A DNA stretch of 64,000 nucleotides from assembly GCA_026874595.1 (NCBI GenBank), contig CM049311.1, forward strand, positions 32,135,176 to 32,199,175, read 5' to 3'. The position numbers and the translations under genes were made by a program. Source of the stretch: Sipunculus nudus (Eukaryota > Annelida > Sipuncula > Golfingiida > Sipunculidae). Below are positions 25,241 to 37,300 of the stretch, piece by piece (the stretch's first letter is position 1; every line of letters starts with the position of its first letter). The notes beneath the pieces are model-generated. The model saw nothing but the letters and a program-made list of their open reading frames with translations, ran no database searches and was not told the DNA's origin.

Positions 25241-25428
25241 CAGAAGCGGGTCCAGGGGGTCCGGACACATCCCTTTTTCATCCGCTGAAGCTTTTTTAAG
25301 GGTTTCAGACATAATTTTACGGCCTGGACCCTCATTTCCGGACCTGGTGATCTTTTTGTAGGGTTTTCATTAGTCCTCTTTGGTTGGACCCCCCCCCCCC
25401 TTTTTCCTAAATTCTGGATCCGCCCCTG
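25241..25428. mobile_element. MITE-like element, GGATCC-terminus family, copy 2
   Basis: Starts CAGAAGCGGGTCCAGG and ends TGGATCCGCCCCTG. The flanks AAGAG (left) and AAGAC (right) suggest a 5-bp target duplication. It has a C-tract near 25390 and is in the opposite orientation to the copy at 42479. Confidence 0.75.
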
Positions 25429-26165
25429 AAGACCAACCCACTAATATCCCTATAACACAATTAAGTGCAGGGGGCACTGAGCAAATCAGAACATTTTCCA
25501 ATAATTAGATTCTAAAGGCCTTTAATTACACCGGAGTGTTTCAATCAAACTAATATGTGTATTTCAGAAGTGAGAGAAGTGTGTTCCTGGTTTTATTAAC
25601 AAGTGGGCTGCTGCTATAGGTCCAGACCCGCGCTATGAGCCTCGCACTGACACTGCCGGACACATCTATATGGGAGCCATTTCTCAGGCACTGAATATCG
25701 GACCTACGAGAACATATGCTATCGTTCCGGCATTAAGTTATAAATATAAATAATATTTAATTTTAATTTTAACACTTTATGCAGGAATTACTAAAACTTG
25801 GAGAATACGCATATATATATAGATCCGGAGAATTGCCAATTAAATTACCAAAGGATTTTCCTAAAATGTGACAGAAGTGAACTGCTTGATTTTAATTGAC
25901 CATGACCTAAGCAAGTTTTAAATATATGTACTCACAGATTAATGTTTAAACAAAAGACCAATATAAGTATATATGTTCATTGTTTATATGTTTGAGATGA
26001 TTTCCATATCTGATTTTTAATGAAAATATAATTATCATAGGCCTACTCGATGTTAAACATGTTAAGAAATTAATGAAAACTGATAAATATGATTTCTGGT
26101 TGCATGTAGGTCTATAATTTTAAAGTTTGTCTATAAATTGAATTGAGTATTACTCATAATTCTGA

Positions 26166-26500
26166 TGTCTGTACCCAGACGGCATGCATACATCGGCCCG
26201 ACAGGGGCCCAATGTGTACAGTTTCATCGGCCCCATGTGCCAAACCCACATGGGGCCCCTCAGTTTTTGCACCCGGGCCCCCATGTGGGCGCGATGTGGG
26301 TCCCGTGTGGGCAAACATGTGGGTCCTCTGTGGGTAAGACGTGGGGCCAATTTTATTTCATACTGGAAAGTTGACCTTCGGGTTGCACGTGGGTCCCATA
26401 TGGGCAAACACACTGGCCCATAATAGGTAGAATGTGCATGGGGCCAATATTATTAAGGGTTTGGTCCACGGGCCCCATGGGGGGGGGGGGGGGCTCATAT
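26166..26500. repeat. GC-rich degenerate repeat with CCCACATGGGG/GTGGGTCC motifs, copy A
   Basis: A cluster of short imperfect palindromes and direct repeats (CCCACATGGGGCCC, GTGGGTCCC, ATGTGGGC), sharply GC-rich against an AT-rich background. It begins TACCCAGACGGCATGCATAC, which matches in reverse the right end of the 30745-30855 copy. Several frames stay open on both strands as a by-product. Confidence 0.7.
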
Positions 26501-27875
26501 GGGTAAAAAGGTTGTTTCAATGTAATGTTTCTCCTTATTATTATTATTTGATTAATCAATATTTTATCGATCAACAGTTTACACTACCACTAAATTGTCT
26601 TTCTCTGTATGGTTTTATATATAGAGGTATTAAAACCAATCATGAATGGTGTTTCTTGGCATTGGCAAATCCACACAACAAATCCACAATTTTAAAAAAG
26701 ATTTATTAAAAAAAACACACATGGTTAAATAATACCTATTCACCACAGCCAATATCCTCCGCCCTTTAAAAACTAATAGTTATGAGTTCCCAAAACGCTC
26801 GTACACATATTGACTTTCATGCCCGTTGTATTTTTTACAAGACAATAATGATGGCACAAAGGACGCATGTCACATTGACTCTTGTCATCAACTGGAATAG
26901 CTGTTCTCTGTTGAATATTGACCTATCACAGTCATAGTGAACTTTCTGGCCATATTTTGGATTATTTGTCTCACAGAAATTAAGTGCCAGGTAAGACAAT
27001 TTTTTTTTTCACTTGGTAGTCGGAGGAATGACTCCTGCAACCTAGTGGCTCCTTTGTATAAAAATATATCCCGGAAAACATGTCGACATGGGTACTGGTA
27101 CAGACTACACGTGTTTATTTGATAGAGGCCTGTCAAATTATCCAAATTTTGCTTTTGTCAGATGATTGACGCTTTACAATGCTTATGGTCACCTGATTGG
27201 TTGCTCGTTAGTCCAATGCTTATGATTATTCATTGAATGAATATGCAATTACGGTCACATAGAGTTCATGAATTAAGCCATCTAGCTGTGAGCGTCTTCC
27301 TCCTCCTCCTCCCTTGTCACTCCTTGTCCCCCGTTAGCTCCTTGCTTTAATCTCGCCTGTCTCCCGCCTTTCCTGTCACGCGCATTCCTTAACCACTTCT
27401 TCATTGTATCTTCAACTTCGGATTTTGTGGCCCCCCTTTGGGTCTTTCGCACAGCAGCTGTCAAAAAATATTTATTTTTTGTATGGGATGGTTCAATAAT
27501 ATATTTTTAAAATGTGACATATTGAGAAACTGTAACATTTCAAACACAGTATATATTCAGTAATTCTTTTTTACTTACTTATTTAAGATTAATTTGGAGT
27601 TTCATATGAATCATATTTATACAGATAAATAAAACTCATTTTATTTTAATTATATATATTTTAAATATGTATTTTGGCAAAAAAACATATTTATTAAACG
27701 TTTCATATTTAAACATATCTATATATGGCTAGGTTATTTTATATTTATATAATGCCCCTGCATGTTCAATACTGAAACAAATCGTATATTTTTATTATTA
27801 ATAAAATCATTTAATGTGATGCATATATGATAATACATGATTCAGATTATTTTTCATATGGACATTCTCCGCATA

Positions 27876-27939
<64 letters not shown>

Positions 27940-28062
27940 GTGTGTGTGTGTTGATATGCGTGTTCTTCTATTCATATTTAACCATTTAAAGTTTATCTAA
28001 TGTTCAAAACACAATGAAGGCTGCATGCATGCTTGCAAAATGAACCTTGCTGATTAATAAAG
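26501..28062. other. No gene recognised
   Basis: AT-rich sequence with no supportable exon; it includes the start of a (TA)n run. Confidence 0.5.
27879..27951. repeat. (TA)n-(TG)n microsatellite
   Basis: A TA run of about 60 bp ending in TGTGTGTGTG. Confidence 0.97.
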
Positions 28063-28426
28063 CTGTGTTTCCATGTATCCGCAAATCTCGTACGTCTCGT
28101 ACGCAAAATATCGCAACCCTCTTTTTAAGATGAACTGTTTCCATGCATACATTTTAACGTGCTCCGCATGCGAATCCGCCAAAACAGACCGCATCGATGG
28201 GAAAAATGCCTACATTTCCCTACAGTGCCCCGGCGCTAGGTGAGACGAGACATATTGACCTTCTTCCTGGCTGTCGTCCTTGCAGTTTCAAAAGAGGCAC
28301 GCGATAGCAAGGGTATTCGAAAAAAAACGTATAAGTACTTATGGAAACATTTTTTGCGGACTGTGCACTATGGAACGTACGTACGTCTTTTGCGGATCCG
28401 ATTTTTGCGGATACATGGAAACACAG
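28063..28426. mobile_element. MITE with about 22-bp terminal inverted repeats
   Basis: The left end CTGTGTTTCCATGTATCCGC is exactly mirrored by GCGGATACATGGAAACACAG at the right end. The interior (about 320 bp) has further GCGGAT and CGTACG motifs and no coding sequence. No target duplication is certain. CTGTGTTTCCA ends are reminiscent of PIF/Harbinger-type MITEs; that assignment is tentative. Confidence 0.82.
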
Positions 28427-28984
28427 CAGTTTTACTTTTCGGTTTGATTGAATACACCGCTTAGCACATTCGGTTAATAGTGATTTGATTTTTTCTGCAA
28501 TTGTGGATTCTTTGCAATCACGAAGAATATTATTGTAGTGAAGGCAATACACTGTATAACAGTGAATAATGAATATTTGACAGATCCTGTGTGAGTTATA
28601 CGAGTCTCCTATAGGTCTAAAATAATGTCATAGAATCAAATCTTACAAATACATTTGTACGATGCATGATTGAATATATTATAAAGTGATTCTTGTGTTC
28701 TTAGTAATTAAAGGCCTATATCAATCTTGTGGGACAGACACTTGCATGGGCAATCTTGTTTATTATATAGGCTTTTTATATGAAAAGTAGATTTTTTATA
28801 TTGCATGTTATATTGATTTTATTTAAAGAAGCGTGCTAAATGAAGTTTCACAAATGGTGTGGGGTGTGTAGGAAATAAGCGAGGCTTTTTATGTCTTGCA
28901 TGAATAAATCTATATAAATGCATAAGAGAATTCCCCGTTCTTCCATTTTGAGATATATAGTTTGAGCTAGGGTGCTGATATTTT

Positions 28985-30010
28985 TTTAAAGAAATAATAC
29001 ATCTTTGAGTGAATATTCAGGGGACCAATATTCAGTTGAATAAGATGACACCCTTTTCATACATGGTATGATTAATGCTGCGTTTACCGGGAACCCGCGC
29101 GGTATGTGGCAAGAGGCACTCGGTAAAATGGAATTCTCATGAATAGGAGAATTGGATCCGCATATACCGCGCGCGGTAAAGCACCCAATGGCTATGGTTA
29201 CCATATATATTTATATATACATGTTTATGTAATCTACGGATGCAGTGCGATTATGCGGGTTTTTACATCATCGGGCCTATATCTCAGTGTTTATCGCCCG
29301 CCCGATAAATGCTCCACGCGAATCTATACCGCATTACGCATATACCGCGTTCTGCTGCCGTAATCCCAATACCGACCGGTAAACGCCTCTTTTTACATAT
29401 CGCACCTAAACATGGAATATGTATCTATGAGTTGCATGAATATGGATAGAACTTGGGTTTAATGTGTGACAATTTTCCTGATTTGATGTGCTATTTATTA
29501 CCATATAGTAGAAAGATATATTATCCGGTTTGGTGTACGAAAATAAAATATTTTATGATGACTGGTCAAAACAGACTTTGTTCACAAGTGAAACATTCTG
29601 TACAACAACAAAAATCCCTTTTCCTCCGTTTTGCGGTCTCGTAGACACGTATTTAAGTTTGGGAGTTTAAATGTTGGGTAAGGATATATCACTCTAAGTA
29701 CATTCTGGGTACCAAATTGTAATGATTTTATACCTTGGGTAAAAGATAAATTTGGGGAAATTCTTTTTTTTTTTTTAAGTCCATAAATGTCCTAGGAGGC
29801 TAATTTTTTAGAAATAATGCATCTTTGAGTGATTATACATATGATACTGTACAAAAAATGACGTGAGTAAAATAAAAAAAAACTTAATTTTCATAATTTA
29901 ATTGACATGTTTTGTACATGTGGCACCTAACAAAAGAATATATATCAGTTTCATAATATGGGTAGAACTGGGGTTTTAGAAATAACAATTATTTTATATT
30001 TGATGTATTT
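28985..30010. repeat. Diverged direct duplication, one copy holding a MITE
   Basis: TACATCTTTGAGTGAATAT (about 29000) and GCATCTTTGAGTGATTAT (about 29818), then GCACCTAA..ATATGGATAGAACTTGGG (about 29402-29457) and GCACCTAA..ATATGGGTAGAACTGGGG (about 29922-29974), occur in the same order. The first copy is longer because it contains the element at 29080-29386. Confidence 0.55.
29080..29386. mobile_element. MITE with GCGTTTACCGG termini
   Basis: GCGTTTACCGG at 29080-29090 is inverted as CCGGTAAACGC at 29376-29386 (coordinates within one or two bases). The interior is rich in CCGCGCGG and ATACCGC motifs, with self-complementary GC-rich segments around 29095-29180 and 29285-29350. Confidence 0.7.
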
Positions 30011-30529
30011 GATTTGCCTGGTATGCACTTTATAATGCCATCATGTAAAAGGACTTCAGTTGACCAACTGACGTAATTAGGTCACCTGGTGCAGAGAGTA
30101 ATCACATTCACGACCAGCATTTTATCTTATAAGCTGAAGGCTTTTTTTGTTGTTGTTTGCGCGAACTTGGGATCTAAGAAACTGTCTTAGTGAAATTGCA
30201 TAAGTTATCTTTAAGTGTGACCTGTTGTCTCATAAATATATGTGTGTGTTGTTAGATAGTTAAATCCTTTTAATCTAAATAAAGTTTGTTTGAAAATGCT
30301 CATTACATACACAATTGAATCATGTAGGTACAGGGTAAAAAAGGAGAACAAAAATATGGACTTTCCAGAAATATGCATGCTTGAAATCTAAAACTCTATT
30401 TTAACAATGTTTGATGAGCTTGATGAGCTCATTCTATAAAGAAAAGACAGTTTGACCACTTTCACATAGATAATGGGACATAAAGATAGAACACAAGTGT
30501 ACATATAGAAGTGTACATAACACTCATGG

Positions 30530-30855
30530 GACCAGCGTAGGGCCGATGTGGGCTGAAACGGTGGGCCCTGCGTGCCTTTGCCCATACCGGCCCGGCATGG
30601 GCTGCCCCTTCTGATGCCCCATTGACTTTATATAAGGCACTCATTTGATCTTTTCCTTCATAAAAGTCACTCTTGAGATATGGCATTGCCTAGGGGACCA
30701 TCATGTGTACCTTAAAGGACAAGTATTAGTGGCAGGATGGGCAGATGAGAAAGGGGCCAGCGTGGGCCCGATGTGGGCGTACCCATGCCCACATATGCCC
30801 ACATCTGCCCACCTTTTACCCATATGGGGCCGATGTGTACATGTTGTCTGGGTAT
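30530..30855. repeat. GC-rich degenerate repeats, copies B and C
   Basis: Two GC-rich islands (30530-30620 and 30745-30855) with GGGCCGATGTGGGC, TGCCCACATATGCCCACATC and similar palindromic pieces. The right end GATGTGTACATGTTGTCTGG then GTA mirrors the left end of the repeat at 26166, pointing to one element family. Confidence 0.65.
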
Positions 30856-31352
30856 ATGTAGGCCTACTTATAGCTCTTTACTTAATTGCAAATAAGTGCT
30901 AACCGGGAATGGACTAGACCATTAGCTCTGGTGCAATGTGTCCGGGTCCGGACCTCTAGACATTTCGTAACAATTATTCTTATAAATGACAGCTTTTTTG
31001 CCTAAATAGTATAAGAAACAATTAAGTTCCTGTTTTACTATGACTTTAATTTCTGGAGACTCGAACACAATGCGTCTCTGATTTAACCCACACTGAAGTA
31101 ACCATATTATAATTACCTTTAACTATTGTCCCAACATGGTATTATATAATTGGTAAAATATTTTGTACACATATTAACGTAAGCCTAACGATCATACACC
31201 GACAAACACGTACCGACCACAGACCACGGCCAACCATATTTCTGCCGACTCCGAGATATCTGTACAGCGTTCCGGTATTTGGTGAACGTCACGTTTTAGA
31301 GTACGTACGGTACCTGCGATCTTCCGTGGAAGGAGGACCAACTAATTCGAAA

Positions 31353-34300
31353 ATGGAAAACAAACCGATCATAACATGTAAGCAAAGCAGTTTTCATCTA
31401 CGTTTATCTCACCAATGATAACTTTTTAATTTGTAAATTGTAGGGCGCATGATGTTTTGTTATCCGGTGGCAGAGGTAAATAAGGGGGCGGGGCTCATGA
31501 TGGGCATGTTATTCATTCATGATTGACATGACAGTTAGTGAGTTACTGTTCTGTGTTCAGACATCCAGTTGAATCACTGATTCAGGTCCAGGGACACAGT
31601 ATTCAGTTTCAAGCAAGTTTGCAGAAACTGAATCAGTTTTTGACACACGTGTTAATAATAAAAATACCTTAAAATTACCCTTTTTAAATAATAGGTCGTA
31701 TTTTGCTCCCCATGCGTTCCCACTTCATCGACATTTATGACATTGACAATATAGCTTATTTTATCGTAACCAATTATCGTTGCAAGCAAAATGGATACCA
31801 ACCCATCAGGGAGTGGCCAGAGCCAATTTTATTACATTTCATTTTGGGTGACAGATCACTAGCCGGGAAACCCGCATGCACCTACAGAACCCTGTGCCAG
31901 CAGGATGCAGCCTTGCTGCAGTCTTGCAGCGCTGACATATATATAGTAAACAATACAAGCGCTGCAGCCTCTGGCGGGGAGAGTCTATACTATCTAAGTT
32001 TGTACGGATCCGTACAGACCCTCAGACACGTATATGCCTTGTGAAGCGTGAGGACACCAAACAAACCCCACATATTATAATTGTTACAGATGCTTAGACT
32101 CCGTTGGGACCAAAACTTTTGCTGGATGATCAGCATTGATAAAGTATGGGCACTTACTCTGGATGAAGTCAGATATTGCTTCGTCTCCGTCTGGCTGATG
32201 GCGCTTTCCGGTTGGAACAACCAATAGGAAATTAGCATCATTGACAACACGCGATGTATGATGGGAAGGATGCTTATGAAAATATGGTCTATCCTAGTGC
32301 ACGGCACTGGCATTCCTGGGAAAAGCCCCCCTGAATTCATCTTTTGGATAGATTGCCCACCTAAGGCCAAAAAAAAATTAAGGTATGGTTCTCGGGCACT
32401 TTTTTTCAGAAATCAGTGCGGGCGGGCGGTATTTTATTTTTGACCTTTTTTTGAGTGTTTCGATAAAAATTCTATATGATCAGGGAAAAGCATGAAAATA
32501 ACAAATATTTTTGCTAAACAGGTAGATGCACTACATAAAATGTATTATTTATCTTCTTGAAAGATAAAAAGCAAAATAAAAACTTTTGATGCGGGGGGTT
32601 AAAATTGATGCGGGCGGTGCCTGAGAACCATACTTTTTATTTTTTTGGCCTAATTTGCATGGGATTCCTTTTCCGGCAGTGTCCAGTTGGCATGCAACAA
32701 CTGAACCCCGGTAGTTCAAAGGATAAAAAACATTTACTGGCGCACATAAAGGTGATATATCGATTTAATTTGATACATAAAAAGTTTATTTCTATTTATA
32801 AATACAAGATTGTTTCTCTATCGCACAACAAGCAGTGATAATTCATGTTACAGGTCCCTCCATGTACGGCAGGGTGAACTCTCACCACTAGACGGTCGGA
32901 CTCCATATCACAGATAAATGGAGTCCGTACGTGGCGGACTAGATGCAGCCTGGCCTGTCTTTCTGAGCCTGTGGCTTGTTCACACAGGGTGCAGTGTAGG
33001 GTTTTTCCCACATATAATACAAAACAACACAGGAATTTAAGTGTAACATCACCAAATCCTGGCTGAAAGTCTGTCTTAATTTAGAATGATTATCAGGTAT
33101 ATGCCAAAACAGTATACTGCCAGTCAATGCCCAGGATGTTTGCTTTACTAAAGATATATAGGGTTATGGGCTACTCAACTTTGCCAGTGCTTAACTACCT
33201 CCATCTCCTTATATGCGGTGACCCTAGGTACTCCCCAAGTGATATAATTACTGACGAGCCATAGGGTGAGGTCTACACCCTTGACCCGCCAGCTAGATAA
33301 GTGATGATGCCCCCTCTCTGGCCCACTGGCTATGATTTATCATACAAGCATTAATGAGTGAGTCCACTTATAGTGATGGGGCGGGGGTGTATCTATGAAA
33401 AAATATATTTAATATCCTAAAGTGTGTCCAGGGAGCTGTCAGTCAAAACAAAATGTTACAGCATTGGCTCTGCACACTCCTTGCTGGGCTGGTATCCATT
33501 TTGCTGGCAATGGATACATGGCTAAGATATAGTCTTATTTAATAATAGTACCTTAAAATATGAATGAAGGTCCCAACATATGTATACTTATTCAATATCA
33601 GATTAGTATATTATATAATTATACTTTATATTACTATATTTACTTGTTATAGTAATACCATTAATATACATGTAAGTAGACCATGAAGTATCTCTTTGAT
33701 AAATCAGAAAAAATATTTTACATAAAAAGACCAGGATTTGCTGATGGCTCATCTAAAAAACTGTTAATCTGTTTTGATCTATTTGATGTTACTTTAAAAT
33801 CTATGCAAGTTTTGTCAGTCAACATATTTGATTTTAATGTATATATAGGACTGGTGACTAAACTTTACAGCCATCAGCAGTGTTATCATTATATTGAATT
33901 TATTGGTTAGAGTGTTATGACTTATAAATATCATTTCTTTCATTGCTGTTTTTGATTATGTTGTTTTACAAAAGGCCATGGCGACCAGGTGCTGTTTTCC
34001 AAGATGCATTCCTCGCTGGTCCAGGCTTTGCCACGAGAAGCTGTTGAATGGCGAAGGTAAGACTATCCCTACTGTTAATATATAAGCTTAGCAGGAAGTA
34101 TCATTCCTGTTAAGATTAAAAATAAAGCATCCTGACTTTAATATATTTATATGTTAAAAGTATGTTCAATAATAATTGAACAACTGTACTAATCTCTTCT
34201 TACAGTTTAAGACTTCAGCAGTCAAGTAAAATATATATATTGTATATTATGTAAGATGTATATATTCCTTTCGAGAAATTGTTACACCTGTTTTTGTTGC

Positions 34301-37300
34301 ATATTTCATCAACCTTTAAGTATCTCATCCACTCTTTCCAGATGCTAACTGTATTAATGGTTTATGTTGTCTGACAGGTCTTATGGAAGACCAGCCCGAA
34401 GGATCTATGTTGAGGCAAACTTTGTAGCTTACAAAGACAGTGTGTTTCCACCCGAGAATGACTGGACTCTGCTTGCCAGACCATTTTTTCACATCTACTG
34501 GACAGATTGTGTAAGTGCACAGTAAATTTGTACTTGATAGTCTTTATACATGGATTATTAACATTTTATAGACATCAACACATATGTCATTGTAACATAA
34601 TACCAGCTAAATTCCAAGAACATTAAAATAATCAAAAGACTTTTTTAAACTTTTCTCAACTTTTTTTCCAAATCATCAGTAATTGAACCCTAGCTAGATA
34701 TGATTGAAATACACTCCTAAGTGCACCAGTTAAGTGTGAATAGTTCTTTTATTTATCCACTTTAAAGACTTATGCATTCCAAATCTTCATAACTGAGTTT
34801 GAAATCATGAATTTACCAGGTTAGTCTTTTAAAATTCTGGTTTAACTTATCAACTAGATGTGAATAAAAGTGATATAAATCACTGTTGGACATAAATAAT
34901 TTTCCCTGTAAATGAACCTTGCACTCTGATGGTCAGTGCATTATGTGATTATTTGATGTGTAATTTAGTGGATTTTAACTGATACTTTTTTTCACAGTCA
35001 TGTAACCATTTTGTATTCATTATAATGAATCTATATTTTAGAGGAGGTATACAAATGTATATTGATGAAACATTGCTGTGTACTTCAGCATGTGTGTTTA
35101 TATGTCTTTATCTCCACAATTCAATTGTTGGCCATCTTGTTATCATAATGTCTTTGAATACACTGTAAACAATGGCCAAGACCACTGTTTACCCAAATTT
35201 AATGCTCTATTTCTTATATAAAATATGATATTATTCCATAAGAATTCCTTATTTTTTTACATACATAATCTTCTCTTATAATGCAAAATGATAACAATGC
35301 ACTAAAATTTTGTAATTGTGCATTTTAGAGGTTTTTCTCGAATGGTCCATTTTACAATTTTTAATGCAAATTATAAACAAAACTTATATTCAGTAATATA
35401 CAGGTGATGTATACTTTATAAAAATAAGGGTTATATAATGAAAGGTGGTATTGTTTGAGAGTCATTGTGCCTCCTAAGTCAAAATTTTTGGCTCATATTT
35501 TCATCTTCCTCCATAATGTTTTCCATGACATCAATGACGTCGCCAAGAAAACAAGCAATATTTGAGAATTTTTGCTCATTACAAATCAAATTTATTGGTT
35601 TTCACACTCTTTAAGCCTTATTCTTATATAAGTATACATTTCTCCGTATTATAGAATAATAACACTATGGAAATAATGCGTTAAATAGGCTAAAATAGGC
35701 CATTGGAAAAAATCCCTCTAAAATGCACAATTAATTTTAATATATATTAAAGTACATACCTGTAAAAGAGCCTTGAATAAAAAACACCCCCTTAACTACA
35801 CATTGACTATATGTGATATGTATCATTTTTATAGGATATAGACACATACAAGAGTAAAGTGAAGGATGAAATCACTGGTTGGACTGCCTCCCTCAAGGCT
35901 CGTGGAATCACAGACTGGTTTATTGTTCACGTCGTTCAAGATGGAAGCAAAGTCAAAACCAAACTCCTCAGAACCTCTGTGTATGATAAAATTAAGAGTG
36001 ACTTCTGTGGCAAGAGCTCAGAAAAGTAAGTATCAGATTTTTAATTTTCAGTTCTTGTCAAGATATGTGAAATATTTTAATAGTCTGCACAAACACTATG
36101 ACTAAAATGATTATGCTTTCTTTGTTTGTCTCTTGTTTAAGTTATGACAGCATTATAACACAAGTTGGGATAAATATTTTAAAATGTCTTTTGACTCAGG
36201 GGTTGGTTGGTTCACAATGATGAGACAGTTGTAACCAAGATAAAGTGGAGATATTTCGGTATTCTTTTAAACTTTCCATGACCAGCACTTATAGGGGCCC
36301 AGTTACCTATCTGACCTGTATAAACTGAAGGTTATTATAAAAATAGACCAGAAAACGCGGATATCACTTTACACAGGCTGCTTGATTTGTTTATATCAAT
36401 GTGTTTATAATAAGTGGGGGCCCGCCAAAATAAAACAAATTTTTCTAGGGATTCTGGCAATAAGTCAGATAAGCCAGAGCTTTGCAAATGGCGTTTTGCA
36501 ACAGTTGACCTTTCTACCTCCACATATATGCAACCTACCACCTTAGGTTATATGTTTTTCCCGTTTCTCAACATTGCTGTGTTTACAAACATGTTGTTCA
36601 TAAATAAGTTCAAACATCCTTCATGGAGGCATTATAAGAACTTTTCATGACAAGAATAACCCTTAGATCATTAATATACACACAGGGAAGCCAGAAATCA
36701 TTAAAATTCTTTTTCAAAAGGTAGGTGAATGGGCACCTTTAAGAAATTCAGCTTGCTTCTTTGCAATACATTCAGTACATATTGTGATCCATATTTGATT
36801 TGCATAAAATTCTCTGGTGGTACATTTTACAGTTTATCAAGCTTTAAGGCCTATCAAAAGAGGTTAGTTTCTCAGGTACCACTGGCATCAATTTTGACCC
36901 TATGCATCAGATATTTTATTTTTATTTTCAGTAGAAATTTGTACATTTCATGCTCCAGCCAGTTAGACATTTCTTTCAAGAAAATGAAATGATAACTTTG
37001 AACAAATTTTGGTTTTGTTATGGTGTGCTATTACCAGTTTAGCAGAACAATTCTGCTATTATCCTATTTTCCCTTGATCATATGAATGAAAAAAAAATGA
37101 TATCATGAAAAGATAAAAAAGAATAGCAACACTGATTAAAGAAAAAAATGCTTGGGAACCCGGCCTTTTTTTTCAATGCTCAATGGTTATTTGGTTGTGT
37201 ATGTGAACTATGATTTATTCTTAATATTATAGATGTTTCGCCCTGTATGAGCCTTTCAAAAGTGATACAAAAAGTGCTGAGTCATGGTTCGCATTGATCC

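Noticed and set aside
26143-26423. Overlapping GP-rich frames on both strands
   Set aside because: They come from the palindromic GC-rich repeat and have no homology or splice support.
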